Shown: piece by piece, positions 13,881 through 24,614 of the stretch
Layout: every line of letters starts with the position of its first letter
How positions within the stretch are numbered: position 1 is the stretch's first letter
Assembly (NCBI RefSeq): GCF_933775445.1
Contig: NW_026089433.1
Span: 305,190-369,189 of the forward strand
Length of the DNA: 64,000 nucleotides
Reading direction: 5' to 3'
Source: Argentina anserina
Lineage: Eukaryota; Streptophyta; Magnoliopsida; Rosales; Rosaceae
The notes under the pieces: model-generated
The model's database searches: none
Seen by the model: only the letters and a program-made list of their open reading frames with translations
Told to the model about the DNA's origin: nothing
Position numbers and translations under genes: made by a program

Positions 13881-13885
13881 GATGT
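13881..13885. repeat. Target-site duplication of element 1, left copy (GATGT)
   Basis: GATGT lies directly before the LTR end. The same five bases follow the other LTR at 20443-20447. Removing the element and one copy restores an ordinary satellite monomer (ACGAAAAC-GATGT-AAAGATAC). Confidence 0.9.
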
Positions 13886-16054
13886 TGATCGGTTCGATTA
13901 CTCGAGATTAATATTAACCCTGTAAGCATCGTTAGTAGTATAAAGCAAGAGGGTATCGTTCACAAACCGGGGATCCAACCAGGGTAAAGAATCACAAACA
14001 TTTAACAACGAATTCATGAGTGTTTAAAAGAGTTTGATATATAGGATCGGGTTGAAAGATAAAAACAGAAAATAAAACCTAAACTAATATATACATGTGA
14101 TCAACCAACCAACACATAATATATTACCAAAACAAATCATACAAAGCTAACGAAAATCAGATTCTAGTCCTCCTTTAACAGTCTTGCCGAGACACTATCA
14201 TGAATAACTAAGGTTGGATCATGCAATTAGGGTCCTAAGCAGTAACCTAAACACATAGACACTTAACACATTCGATTCATTCCAAGCGGTCTTAATCGAA
14301 ATCTAACATACTTATCCTACTATGAAACTTCAAAGCCACGCATATTGAATTGATTAAGCATGTCACCTACTTAAACCCCAATCATGCAATTCCGAAAATC
14401 ACATAGAAAAGATAAACATATTCATAGCACAAGTCATAAATCCAACAACCTAAATATCATGCTACAAGCGTATACATAACACATAGATACTCTCGAAATC
14501 ACACAAAGACATATCACGGCATAAACTAAAATCATAGAACTACAAACCTAAAATCGAAAGTTATATAATTTGAAACAAGTAACTATCTCATAGACAAAAT
14601 CAAAACAAGTTTACAATGACCAAAACACATACACAACCAAGAACAAGAAAAACCAAAAACCGAAATAAACATAGAGAGAATCATGGTTACACTTTATCAA
14701 TCAAGCGATCTCACAAGGTGTAGCCGTGGCTTTCCAAGGGGATGAAACCTCTTCACAAGCGTGCTTGAAGGCTAAGGATTGGTGGAGAATGGTGGAATCG
14801 GTTTTAGGATTTCTTGGATGGGTGAGTATGAAATTTGGTAGAGCTTTGGCTAGTATGTGCACAAGGTTGATGATATGTTTCTGTGGAATTGAGGTGCTAT
14901 ATATAGAGGAAGAAACCCAAGGGAGGATGGCCACAAAGTCCACAAAGTTGAAACCAAATTGGTTGAGGTTTCCTAGATTCGGCAGATTTGACCTTTGTCC
15001 CTTGTTGTCGCCATAACTTTCTCTAGAAAATAGATATTGAGATGATTCCAACTGGCAATTTCAACTAGACTTCCGTGGCTTTTCATCCATATAAGGTACA
15101 TTTTCTCAATGATTTTGAGCTGTCCAGGGGAGCCCGTCAAAGATGGATGATCTGCACTGCAGAATTCTGATTTCTATAAGGATTGCATATCTTTTGCATT
15201 AATTACATATCTTCTTCCTCCTTTATTGCTGATTTCTTTTGCACAAATTTCTTCCTTTGAATTAGGGAGGCAGCAAAAGTCTTAATTGTTGCAGCCATGT
15301 TTGATTTTTCTTACCTCTCCTCATTAAATTTGCTGCATGCCTTCTTTGACTTTCTTGCCTCTTCTCATTTAATTTGTTGCATGCCTTCTTTGACATTCTT
15401 TGGTGCTGGGATTTATGGAAATTCTGATACATATTTGTGCTCTATTTGCAGGAGGAACAAAGTCCCAAGTTTCCCTCATAGCCCTTGGATCAAAAGCAAA
15501 TCAATGGCTGAGATAATTCCGCCGAGTTCACTGGACCTCCGATCAATGATTCAGTCATATCTCTCTGTAGGAATAAGATATTGATTTGATTCCAAATCCT
15601 ACAGAAACTAGACTCAAATACCTTTATTTCCATATAAAGTAGGTCTTCTAACTCGATCGGAGCTATCCAGGGGAGCCCGTCGAAGATGGACTACGAATAT
15701 TGACAGCATTTTGATTCTTGAATGGATTGGGCTTTTAAGTGTATTTTCTTCTCTTTCCTTGTGGAACTAGGATTGCTTTCCTTCTCCAACATGGATTTGT
15801 ATTTCCTAATAAGAATAAGTATGTTAGAAACAAAGAAATACACAAGGATGAATCCTACTCGAACAATGAAGCATATCTCAACAAGGATTCTTAACACTTA
15901 GCACGATTTGATCATCAATTCATTCATAATTGATATAAGCTCTACCTAGACACTTATTCATACAAAAGAAACTAAAACATACTAAATAAGAGGTAACAAA
16001 GAGTAAGAATAGGGCATAATCACATTAAGAATGTCACACTTTGTGCTCCTATCA
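13886..16054 (-). mobile_element. 3' LTR of element 1 (2,169 bp)
   Basis: In sense it starts TGATAGGAGCACAAAG at 16054 and ends ACCGATCA at 13886. It is bounded by the PPT on one side and the GATGT TSD on the other. Read-through past this LTR would enter the left satellite array on the minus strand. Open frames of 95-116 aa on either strand are conserved between LTR copies only because the LTRs are; the sense one spans the TATA box. Confidence 0.92.
14897..14906 (-). promoter_or_regulatory. TATA box in 3' LTR of element 1
   Basis: Sense CCTCTATATATAGCAC is a good plant TATA motif. It sits at the same LTR position in all four LTR copies of elements 1 and 2. Confidence 0.65.
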
Positions 16055-16068
16055 ACAACCCCACACTT
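16055..16068 (-). other. PPT of element 1
   Basis: Sense AAGTGTGGGGTTGT lies immediately upstream of the TGATAG LTR start. It is identical to the element 2 PPT at 27824-27837. Confidence 0.85.
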
Positions 16069-16144
16069 AAGCTTTGCTAGTCCCTTAGCAAATAATAGAA
16101 AAGGGAAACAAAAACATAAAACAAAAATCAAAACAACTAAACTA

Positions 16145-16153
16145 ATGACTCAA
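16145..16153 (-). other. Scar of a ~1.43-kb deletion between 9-bp direct repeats
   Basis: Sense TTGAGTCAT occurs once here but twice in element 2, at 26311-26319 and 27739-27747. The upstream context here matches the first copy and the downstream context matches the second. This is the expected product of slippage or illegitimate recombination between the repeats. Confidence 0.75.
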
Positions 16154-16217
16154 AACAAAATAAAAACAAAACAAAAAAATTATTTTTTTTTCTGATTTTA
16201 TGACTCTAACATGTAAA

Positions 16218-16232
16218 CCTTCCCCCACACTC
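16218..16232 (-). other. Internal PPT-like motif of element 1
   Basis: Sense GAGTGTGGGGGAAGG follows a TTGAGGACAATGCATG-type sequence and equals 26221-26235 in element 2. It resembles the terminal PPT but is not next to an LTR. Function unknown. Confidence 0.5.
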
Positions 16233-17867
16233 GAATCATGCATTGTCCTCAATGAATGTCAAAATAAATAATGCAATGGAAGACTCATAGTGGAAGGAAA
16301 CAAATACAAAAATAAAAACATGGGAAAAAAAAATGAGAAAATGATGAGAAAAGCTCCCCCATGGCGCGGTCCAACAGCTTGCATTCCATGCATCATAACG
16401 TATGAAAATAATCTCCGATCAGTAAGACAACAGTGAGAATTGAAAGCTAATGTTTCTAGCTTTCCAAGCATATAAAGTACGTTCGCTAACTCCAAATGAG
16501 GAGAAAGTTATGCCCCTGAAAATTTGTCACGAAAAACAAGTTCATAGAATCAAAAACTAGAATGACCTTTACCTCTTTGTACCTGAATTCCGTTGACTTA
16601 AACAGCCGGAATGGACAAGTGGCCTGAATGAAAGTTGAAGATAACACAACCAGCTTTCAATCCATATATGGCACGACTGCCCAGTTAGGCCTGAAGTGCT
16701 CCATGTTTTGCTGTTTTCGGACTGCAACTGACAAGTTCTGAATTTCTGACACGACCTTGCTGCCTTCAAATTGCAACTGGGAATGATGTAGACCTCTAAA
16801 TCTAGTTCTGTAAAAAGATACAGAAACTAGACTCAAAGACCTTTGTTTTCATATAAAGCACATATTCCAACGCCCTATGAGCTGGGAGATACAGTATGCC
16901 GAAGTCGATGGACTGTTTCTGCCAGATTCTGTTGAACGAAAATGTTTTGCTCCTCTTCACGTTTTCTCGAAAACTAACCTACACATGCAGAAAAGAAATC
17001 AAAAATATCAAAAACAATAACCAAATAAAAAGTAAAGAGTAAAGAATCAAAATTGGGTCGCCTCCCAACAAGCGCTTAAATTTAAAGTCTAATAGCTTAG
17101 ACCGAGTTTTCCTTTCAATCATTTTGTAGGTGACACATTATGGGGTTTCTCCTCCGCCATTTTGTTGTCCAACCTTGTAGTATATTCTCGAGCTCATTGT
17201 TGGTCACTTCACTATAAATCTGTAGAATCTCAATTAAAATCATTAGTGAAAGTGAGAACTTACCAAACATAACATAGGACACGAGGTCCTTAAGAGACTA
17301 TGTTCCTCTAGCCATATGATATTTTGTTGAATTAAAAATGCAACATGAATGAGATGCAAAATGAATGCAATGCAGAATGAATGCAATTAGAATGAGATCA
17401 TTAAGATGCAATGCAAAATTTAGAGAAAACAGTTAGGAAGTTATTGTATATACAAGTCACAAATATGTCAAAAGTCATTCAAATAAAATAAGCACATGTT
17501 AAGGGGAAAACGAAACGAAAACAAGCTTAACGACCAATCCAACATGATGTCAAATCTTATGTTTAAGTTCGTTTTAATTTCTCAACTCAAAAACCTGATA
17601 AAGTATACGCAATTACAATTACTATATGTCAATTTTTTTTTACAAGTTACTTTTCAATCGATTTCATGCTTCAGCATTCTTAAGTTGTCATTCAAATAAT
17701 TAAATGATCGATTGATTCTAAGTTGTAAACCAAGGTGGACGTGCGGCCTAAGTATGGATGCCTAGACACAAGTTTGAATCATTGTTTCAGATGGCCGGAT
17801 AGCTAATTCAGAGATAGTGAACATGGTAGGACTCATTTGTTGAACTATGGAAGGCAAGCCCCCTATC

Positions 17868-18017
17868 GACTCCATCACCGAGATGTATGTCAGTCAATAG
17901 TTCTCTGAGATCCAATTTTGGTCCCATGCACCCGAGTAATGAAAAAGCGTGCCCCTTACTCAGCTAGAAACAAACTTGGGTGTTAGACAAATCTCCAAGT
18001 GTTAATAAAAGCCGCCC
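17868..18017 (-). other. Conserved leader cores of element 1
   Basis: Two blocks, 17868-17895 (28 bp) and 17997-18017 (21 bp), are identical in element A (382-409, 513-533) and element 2 (24587-24614, 24465-24485), while the sequence between them has diverged. They sit between the PBS and where gag would start, a place where packaging or dimerisation signals are commonly found. That role is inference. Confidence 0.6.
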
Positions 18018-18253
18018 TCAACCTCATGCAAAAAATTTGGAAGAAAACATGAGGGGTTAAGGCTAATATTAACAAAAGGGACTTTACCTATTCCGTTCGA
18101 TTTACAACCTACAACAATCATTCATTAAGTCATAAAAAATAACAACCAAAGATAAAATTACTAGATATTAGAAAAAAGTAAGAAAAACATATACAAATTT
18201 ACAATATGAACAGTGAATTCGAAAATTAAAAGATTGGGATCCATAATGATGGA

Positions 18254-18271
18254 TCCCCGGCAACGGCGCCA
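18254..18271 (-). other. PBS of element 1 (tRNA-Asp type)
   Basis: Reverse complement of TGGCGCCGTTGCCGGGGA, 2 nt inside the 5' LTR end at 18274. Confidence 0.92.
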
Positions 18272-18273
18272 TT

Positions 18274-20442
18274 TGATCGGTTCGAATACTCGAGATCAAT
18301 ATTAACCCTGTAAGCATCGTTAGTAGTATAAAGCAAGAGGGTATCGTTCACAAACCGGGGATCCAACCAGGGTAAAGAATCACAAACATTTAACAACGAA
18401 TTCATGAGTGTTTAAAAGAGTTTGATATATAGGATCGGGTTGAAAGATAAAAACAGAAAATAAAACCTAAACTAATATATACATGTGATCAACCAACCAA
18501 CACATAATATATTACCAAAACAAATCATACAAAGCTAACGAAAATCAGATTCTAGTCCTCCTTTAACAGTCTTGCCGAGACACTATCATGAATAACTAAG
18601 GTTGGATCATGCAATTAGGGTCCTAAGCAGTAACCTAAACACATAGACACTTAACACATTCGATTCATTCCAAGCGGTCTTAATCGAAATCTAACATACT
18701 TATCCTACTATGAAACTTCAAAGCCACGCATATTGAATTGATTAAGCATGTCACCTACTTAAACCCCAATCATGCAATTCCGAAAATCACATAGAAAAGA
18801 TAAACATATTCATAGCACAAGTCATAAATCCAACAACCTAAATATCATGCTACAAGCGTATACATAACACATAGATACTCTCGAAATCACACAAAGACAT
18901 ATCACGGCATAAACTAAAATCATAGAACTACAAACCTAAAATCGAAAGTTATATAATTTGAAACAAGTAACTATCTCATAGACAAAATCAAAACAAGTTT
19001 ACAATGACCAAAACACATACACAACCAAGAACAAGAAAAACCAAAAACCGAAATAAACATAGAGAGAATCATGGTTACACTTTATCAATCAAGCGATCTC
19101 ACAAGGTGTAGCCGTGGCTTTCCAAGGGGATGAAACCTCTTCACAAGCGTGCTTGAAGGCTAAGGATTGGTGGAGAATGGTGGAACCGGTTTTAGGATTT
19201 CTTGGATGGGTGAGTATGAAATTTGGTAGAGCTTTCGCTAGTATGTGCACAAGGTTGATGATATGTTTCTGTGGAATTGAGGTGCTATATATAGAGGAAG
19301 AAACCCAAGGGAGGATGGCCACAAAGTCCACAAAGTTGAAACCAAATTGGTTGAGGTTTCCTAGATTCGGCAGATTTGACCTTTGTCCCTTGTTGTGGCC
19401 ATAACTTTCTCTAGCAAATAGATATTGAGATGATTCCAACTGGCAATTTCAACTAGACTTCCGTGGCTTTTCATCCATATAAGGTACATTTTCTCAATGA
19501 TTTTGAGCTGTCCAGGGGAGCCCGTCAAAGATGGATGATCTGCACTGCAGAATTCTGATTTCTATAAGGATTGCATATCTTTTGCATTAATTACATATCT
19601 TCTTCCTCCTTTATTGCTGATTTCTTTTGCACAAATTTCTTCCTTTGAATTAGGGAGGCAGCAAAAGTCTTAATTGTTGCAGCCATGTTTGATTTTTCTT
19701 ACCTCTCCTCATTAAATTTGCTGCATGCCTTCTTTGACTTTCTTACCTCTTCTCATTTAATTTGCTGCATGCCTTCTTTGACATTCTTTGGTGCTGGGAT
19801 TTATGGAAATTCTGATACATATTTGTGCTCTATTTGCAGGAGGAACAAAGTCCCAAGTTTCCCTCATAGCCCATGGATCAAAAGCAAATCAATGGCTGAG
19901 ATAATTCCGCCGAGTTCACTGGACCTCCGATCAATGATTCAGTCATATCTCTATGTAGGAATAAGATATTGATTTGATTCCAAATCCTACAGAAACTAGA
20001 CTCAAATACCTTTATTTCCATATAAAGTAGGTCTTCTAACTCGATCGGAGCTATCCAGGGGAGCCCGTCGAAGATGGACTACGAATATTGACAGCATTTT
20101 GATTATTGAATGGATTGGGCTTTTAAGTGTATTTTCTTCTCTTTCCTTGTGGAACTAGGATTGCTTTCCTTCTCCAACATGGATTTGTATTTCCTAATAA
20201 GAATAAGTATGTTAGAAACAAAGAAATACACAAGGATGAATCCTACTCGAACAATGAAGCATATCTCAACAAGGATTCTTAACACTTAGCACGATTTGAT
20301 CATCAATTCATTCATAATTGATATAAGCTCTACCTAGACACTTATTCATACAAAAGAAACTAAAACATACTAAATAAGAGGTAACAAAGAGTAAGAATAG
20401 GGCATAATCACATTAAGAATGTCACACTTTGTGCTCCTATAA
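18274..20442 (-). mobile_element. 5' LTR of element 1 (2,169 bp)
   Basis: Same length as the 3' LTR with about twelve substitutions. Its outer end reads CTCCTATAA where the partner reads CTCCTATCA, so the terminal base pair of the LTR carries a C-to-A change at 20441 and the sense start is TTATAGG instead of TGATAGG. The 5-bp TSD follows directly, which shows that the end is mutated, not truncated. Confidence 0.92.
19285..19294 (-). promoter_or_regulatory. TATA box in 5' LTR of element 1
   Basis: CTATATATAG, the same context as in the 3' LTR copy. This would drive genomic RNA leftward, away from the spacer to element 2. Confidence 0.65.
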
Positions 20443-20447
20443 GATGT
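20443..20447. repeat. Target-site duplication of element 1, right copy (GATGT)
   Basis: Matches 13881-13885 and continues into normal satellite (AAAGATACAC). Confidence 0.9.
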
Positions 20448-21951
20448 AAAGATACACAATTGGAATAGTAAAGATACGCAAACGATGTAAAGATACTCAG
20501 TTTGAAAGAAACACACTCCCACACTTGCAAAACTCTCAAATACAATAGAAACTCGCATCAGAAGCCTTACAAAAAGATACGCAAATGAGAAATGAAAAGA
20601 TACTCAATTGGAATAGTAAAGATACGCAAACGATGTAAAGATACACAATTGGAATAGTAAAGATACGCAAACGATGTAAAGATACACAATTGGAATAGTA
20701 AAGATACGGAAACGATGTAAAGATACTCAGTTTGAAAGAAACACACTCCCACACTTGTAAAACTCTAAAATTCAATAGAAACTCGCATCAGAAAGCATTA
20801 CAGAAAGATACTCAAACGAGAAATGAAAAGATACTCAATTGGAATTATAAAGATACGCAAACGATGTAAAGATACACAATTGGAATAGTAAAGATACGCA
20901 AACGATGTACAGATACTCAGTTTGAAAGAAACACACTCCCACACTTGCAAAATTCTCAAATACAATAGAAACTCGCATCAGAAGCCTTACAGAAATACAC
21001 TCAAACGAGAAATGAAAAGATACACAATTGGAATAGTAAAGATACGCAAACGATGTAAAGATACTCAGTTTGAAAGAAACACACTCCCACACTTGCAAAA
21101 CTCTCAAATACAATAGAAACTCGCATCAGAAGCCTTACAGAAAGATACTCAAACGAGAAATGAAAAGATACACAATTGGAATAGTAAAGATACGCAAACG
21201 ATGTAAAGATACACAATTGGAATAGTAAAGATACGCAAACGATGTAAAGATACTCAGTTTGAAAGAAACACACTCCCACACTTGCAAAACTGTCAAAATA
21301 CAATAGAAACTCGCATCAGAAAGCCTTACAGAAAGATACTCAAACGAGAAATGAAAAGATACTCAATTGGAATAGTAAAGATACGTAAACGATGTAAAGA
21401 TACACAATTGGAATAGTAAAGATACGCAAACGATGTAAAGATACTCAGTTTGAAAGAAACACACTCCCACACTTGCAAAACTCTCAAATACAATAGAAAC
21501 TCGCATCAGAAGCCTTACAGAAAGAGACTCAAACGAGAAATGAAAATATACACAATTGGAATAGTAAAGATACGCAAACGATGTAAAGATACACAATTGG
21601 AATAGTAAAGATACGCAAACGATGTAAAGATACACAATTGGAATAGTAAAGATACGCAAACGATGTAAAGATACTCAGTTTGAAAGAAACACACTCCCAC
21701 ACTTGCAAAACTCTCAAATTCAATAGAAACTCGCATCAGAAAGCCTTACAGAAAGATACTCAAACGAGAAATGAAAAGATACACAATTGGAATAGTAAAG
21801 ATACGCAAACGATGTAAAGATACTCAGTTTGAAAGAAACACACTCCCACACTTGCAAAACTCTCAAATACAATAGAAACTCGCATCACAAGCCTTACAGA
21901 AAGATACTCAAACGAGAAATGAAAAGATACACAATTGGAATAGTAAAGATA
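20443..21951. repeat. Satellite array, middle block between the two elements
   Basis: About eight monomers of the same family. They are somewhat more diverged, with variants such as GGAATTATAAAG, GATGTACAG and ACTGTCAAAATAC and three-subrepeat forms. The right part, 21001-21950, matches 30840-31790 at an offset of 9,839 bp, so the same satellite segment lies on both sides of element 2. Confidence 0.95.
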
Positions 21952-24208
21952 TGATAGCAGCACAAAGTGTCACGTTCTTAATGTGTTTATGCCCTATTCT
22001 TACTCTTTGTTACCGCTTATATAGTATATTTTAGTTTCTTTTGTATGAATAAGTGTCTAGGTAGAGCTTATATCAATTATGAATGAATTGATGATGAAAT
22101 CGTGCTAAGTGTTAAGAATCCTTGTTGAGATATGCTTCCTTGTTCGAGTAGGATTCATCCTTGTGTATTTCTTTGTTTCTAACATACTTATTCTTATTAG
22201 GAAATACAAATCCATGTTGGAGAAGGAAAGCAATCCTAGTTCCACAAGGAAAGAGAAGAAAATACACTTGAAAGCCCAATCCATTCAAGAATCAAAATGC
22301 TGTCAATATTCGTAGTCCAACTTCGACGGGCTCCCCTGGATAGCTCCGATCGAGTTAGAAGACCTACTTTATATGGAAATAAAGGTATTTGAGTCTAGTT
22401 TCTGTAGGATTTGGAATCAAAGCAATATCTTATTCCTACAGAGAGATATGACTGAATCATTGATCGGAGGTCCAGTGAACTCGGCGGAATTATCTCAGCC
22501 ATTGATTTGCTTTTGATCCAAGGGCTATGAGGGAAACTTGGGACTTTGTTCCTCCTGCAAATAGAGCACAAATATGTATCAGAATGTCCATAAATCCCAG
22601 CACCAAAGAATGTCAAAGAAGGCATGCAGCAAATTAAATGAGAAGAGGCAAGAAAGTCAAAGAAGGCATGCAGCAAATTTAATGAGGAGAGGTAAGAAAA
22701 ATCAAACATGGCTGCAACAATTAAGACTTTTGCTGCCTCCCTAATTCAAAGGAAGAAATTTGTGCAAAAGAAATCAGCAATAAAGGAGGAAGAAGATATG
22801 TAATTAATGCAAAAGATATGCAATCCTTATAGAAATCAGAATTCTGCAGTGCAGATCATCCATCTTTGACGGGCTCCCCTGGACAGCTCAAAATGATTGA
22901 GAAAATGTACCTTATATGGATGAAAAGCCACGGAAGTCTAGTTGAAATTGCCAGTTGGAATCATCTCAATATCTATTTTCTAGACAAAGTTATGGCCACA
23001 ACAAGGGACAAAGGTCAAATCTGCCGAATCTAGGAAACCTCAACCAATTTGGTTTCAACTTTGTGGACTTTGTGGCCATCCTCCCTTGGGTTTCTTTCTC
23101 TATATATAGCACCTCAGTTCCACAGAAGAACATGATCAACCTTGCTCACAAGACTTGCCAAAGCTCTGCCCAAACACTTTCATTCACCAAGCATCATAGA
23201 ATCCGAATTCACCACCTTTCATCATATTTTCTGTCCAAAGCTTGGGAGCCTAGGATACCATACTCTTGAAGATCTCGTGCTACCTCTGTAAGGAACCTTG
23301 GGAGGAGAATTATAAAGTGTAACTATTTGATCTTCATGTTAAGTTTTCGGGTTTTTATGTGCTTGTTCTTGGATGATTTATGTTTAGGTTTTGTTAAAGA
23401 TATTTTTATTCTTGTCTATGAGATATTTGTAACTTTTGAATGACATGATGAATTAAGGTTTTCGATTTTAATTCAATGATTTTAGGTTTTATGCCATGAG
23501 TTTATGTTTATTTATTTAAATGATTTTCGGTGTGTTCTTACTTACGTGTGTGATTGATACCCGGAAGTTGACGTCGCATGTGTAATAATCCAAAGTTATA
23601 AACGATTTTGATACTTGGGAGTTGATTAATTGTTTGTTCTTTGTCACCTTCACCGATTATTGCCTAGGTTCGGTTAGACTTGTGCATTTGAATATGTTTA
23701 TCTTTTCTATGTGATTTTTGGAATTGCATGATTGTTGGTTAAGTAGGTGACATGCTTAATGAATTCAATATGCGTGGCTTTGAAGTTGCATGGTAGGATA
23801 AGTATGTTAGATTTCGAATGAGGTTGGGACTGAGTTCGAATGTGTTAAAGTGTCATTGAGTTAGGAACCTTGGGAGGAACTTAACTGCATAACCGATTCT
23901 AGGATGTATAATGAACCTTACGGCATGAACTTAATTGAGATTAGATTTCGTTACCTTTGTTCTTATGTTATTTGTTTGGTAATTGCTTATGTGTTGGTTG
24001 GTTGATCACATGTATATATTAGTTTAGGTTTATTTTCTGTTGGAACCGAAATATATCTCAAATCTTTTAAACTCTTATGAATTCATTGTTAAATGTTTGT
24101 GATTCTTTACCCTGGTTGGATCCCCGGTTTGTGAACGATACCCTCTTGCTTTATACTACTAACGATGCTTACAGGGTTAATATTGATCTCGAGTAATCGA
24201 ACCGATCA
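21952..24208 (+). mobile_element. 5' LTR of element 2 (2,257 bp)
   Basis: Starts TGATAGCAGCACAAAG and ends ACCGATCA, then AA and the PBS. Homologous to the LTRs of element 1. Contains two related modules with GGGCTCCCCTGG, at about 22327 and 22870, that also resemble parts of the internal region. Confidence 0.93.
23100..23109 (+). promoter_or_regulatory. TATA box in 5' LTR of element 2
   Basis: CTATATATAG at the position conserved in all family LTRs. Transcription would run rightward through the element. Confidence 0.65.
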
Positions 24209-24210
24209 AA

Positions 24211-24228
24211 TGGCGCCGTTGCCGGGGA
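24211..24228 (+). other. PBS of element 2 (tRNA-Asp type)
   Basis: TGGCGCCGTTGCCGGGGA, 2 nt after the LTR end; followed by TCC, unlike the extra copy at 30097-30114. Confidence 0.93.
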
Positions 24229-24464
24229 TCCATCTCTTTGGATCTCTAACCATTTAATTTCGAATTCACTGTTCATATTGTAAATTTGTATATTATTTTC
24301 TTACTTTGTTCTAACATATAGTAATTTTATCTTAGGTTATTATTTTTTATGATTGAATGAATGATTGTTGTAGGTTGTAAATCGAACGGAATAGGTAAAG
24401 TCCCTTTTGTTAATATTAGCCTTAACCCCTTATGTTTTCTTCCAAATTTTTTGCATGAGGTTGA

Positions 24465-24614
24465 GGGCGGCTTTTATTAACACTTGGAGATTTGTCTAAC
24501 ACCCAAGTTTGTTTCCAGCTGAGTAAGGGGCACACTCTTTCATTACCCTGGTGCATGGGACCAAAATTGGATCTCAGAGAACTATTGACTGACATACATC
24601 TCGGTGATGGAGTC
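24465..24614 (+). other. Conserved leader cores of element 2
   Basis: 24465-24485 (21 bp) and 24587-24614 (28 bp) match element A and element 1 exactly. The second core begins GACTGACATAC and ends GGAGTC, giving short complementary ends. A packaging or RNA-structure role is possible but only inferred. Confidence 0.6.

Larger units (their letters stand above)
2806..13885. repeat. Satellite array, left block (148/189-bp monomers)
   Basis: Continuous tandem array from the edge of LTR A to element 1. The motif ACACTCCCACACTTGC begins at 2806, 2995, 3184, 3373, 3562 and 3710, giving periods of 189, 189, 189, 189 and 148 bp. The 41-bp difference is one copy of a subrepeat running from ACACAATTGG to GATGTAAAGAT. 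A few monomers carry four subrepeats (for example 5735-5899). Some have one extra A in the GCATCAGAAAGCC region. Estimated at 65-70 monomers. The order of long and short forms is irregular, unlike the right block. Open frames here repeat every 63 codons and are by-products. No gene, RNA or other element is visible inside. Confidence 0.97.
16055..18273 (-). mobile_element. Internal region of element 1, non-coding
   Basis: This holds, in sense order, the PBS, the conserved leader with two cores (17868-17895 and 17997-18017), an A/T-rich stretch, degenerate modules resembling LTR sequence (about 16440-16920), a second PPT-like motif (16218-16232), a deletion scar (16145-16153) and the terminal PPT. 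The longest frames are under 80 codons and match no gag or pol motif. Compared with element 2 the sequence is collinear apart from the 3' deletion and small indels. Confidence 0.85.
13886..20442 (-). mobile_element. Element 1: complete non-autonomous Athila-like LTR retrotransposon (6,557 bp)
   Basis: Two direct LTRs of 2,169 bp, a tRNA-Asp PBS, a PPT and a 5-bp TSD define a full insertion on the minus strand. The 2,219-bp internal region has no gag, protease, reverse transcriptase or integrase frame, so any movement needs proteins from another element (LARD-like organisation). Against element 2 it lacks about 1.43 kb near its 3' end. The two LTRs differ at about a dozen sites by eye (about 0.5%), so the insertion is fairly young but older than element 2. 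Superfamily placement is inferred from PBS and layout only. Confidence 0.9.

Noticed and set aside
2806..13885. CENP-B box or telomere-type repeat inside the monomer
   Set aside because: No TTCG-N-CGGG-like box and no TTTAGGG runs were found in the monomer.
14701..15051. Conserved 104-116 aa frame in the LTRs (also 19089-19439, 22955-23269, 28841-29155)
   Set aside because: It spans the TATA box, its C-terminal half changes between elements 1 and 2, and conservation follows from LTR homology. The opposite-strand 95-96 aa frames are equally open.
16259..16495. 78-aa frame in element 1 and 79-aa frame at 25965-26204 in element 2
   Set aside because: Similar N-termini reflect element homology; the C-termini are low-complexity and differ by frameshift.
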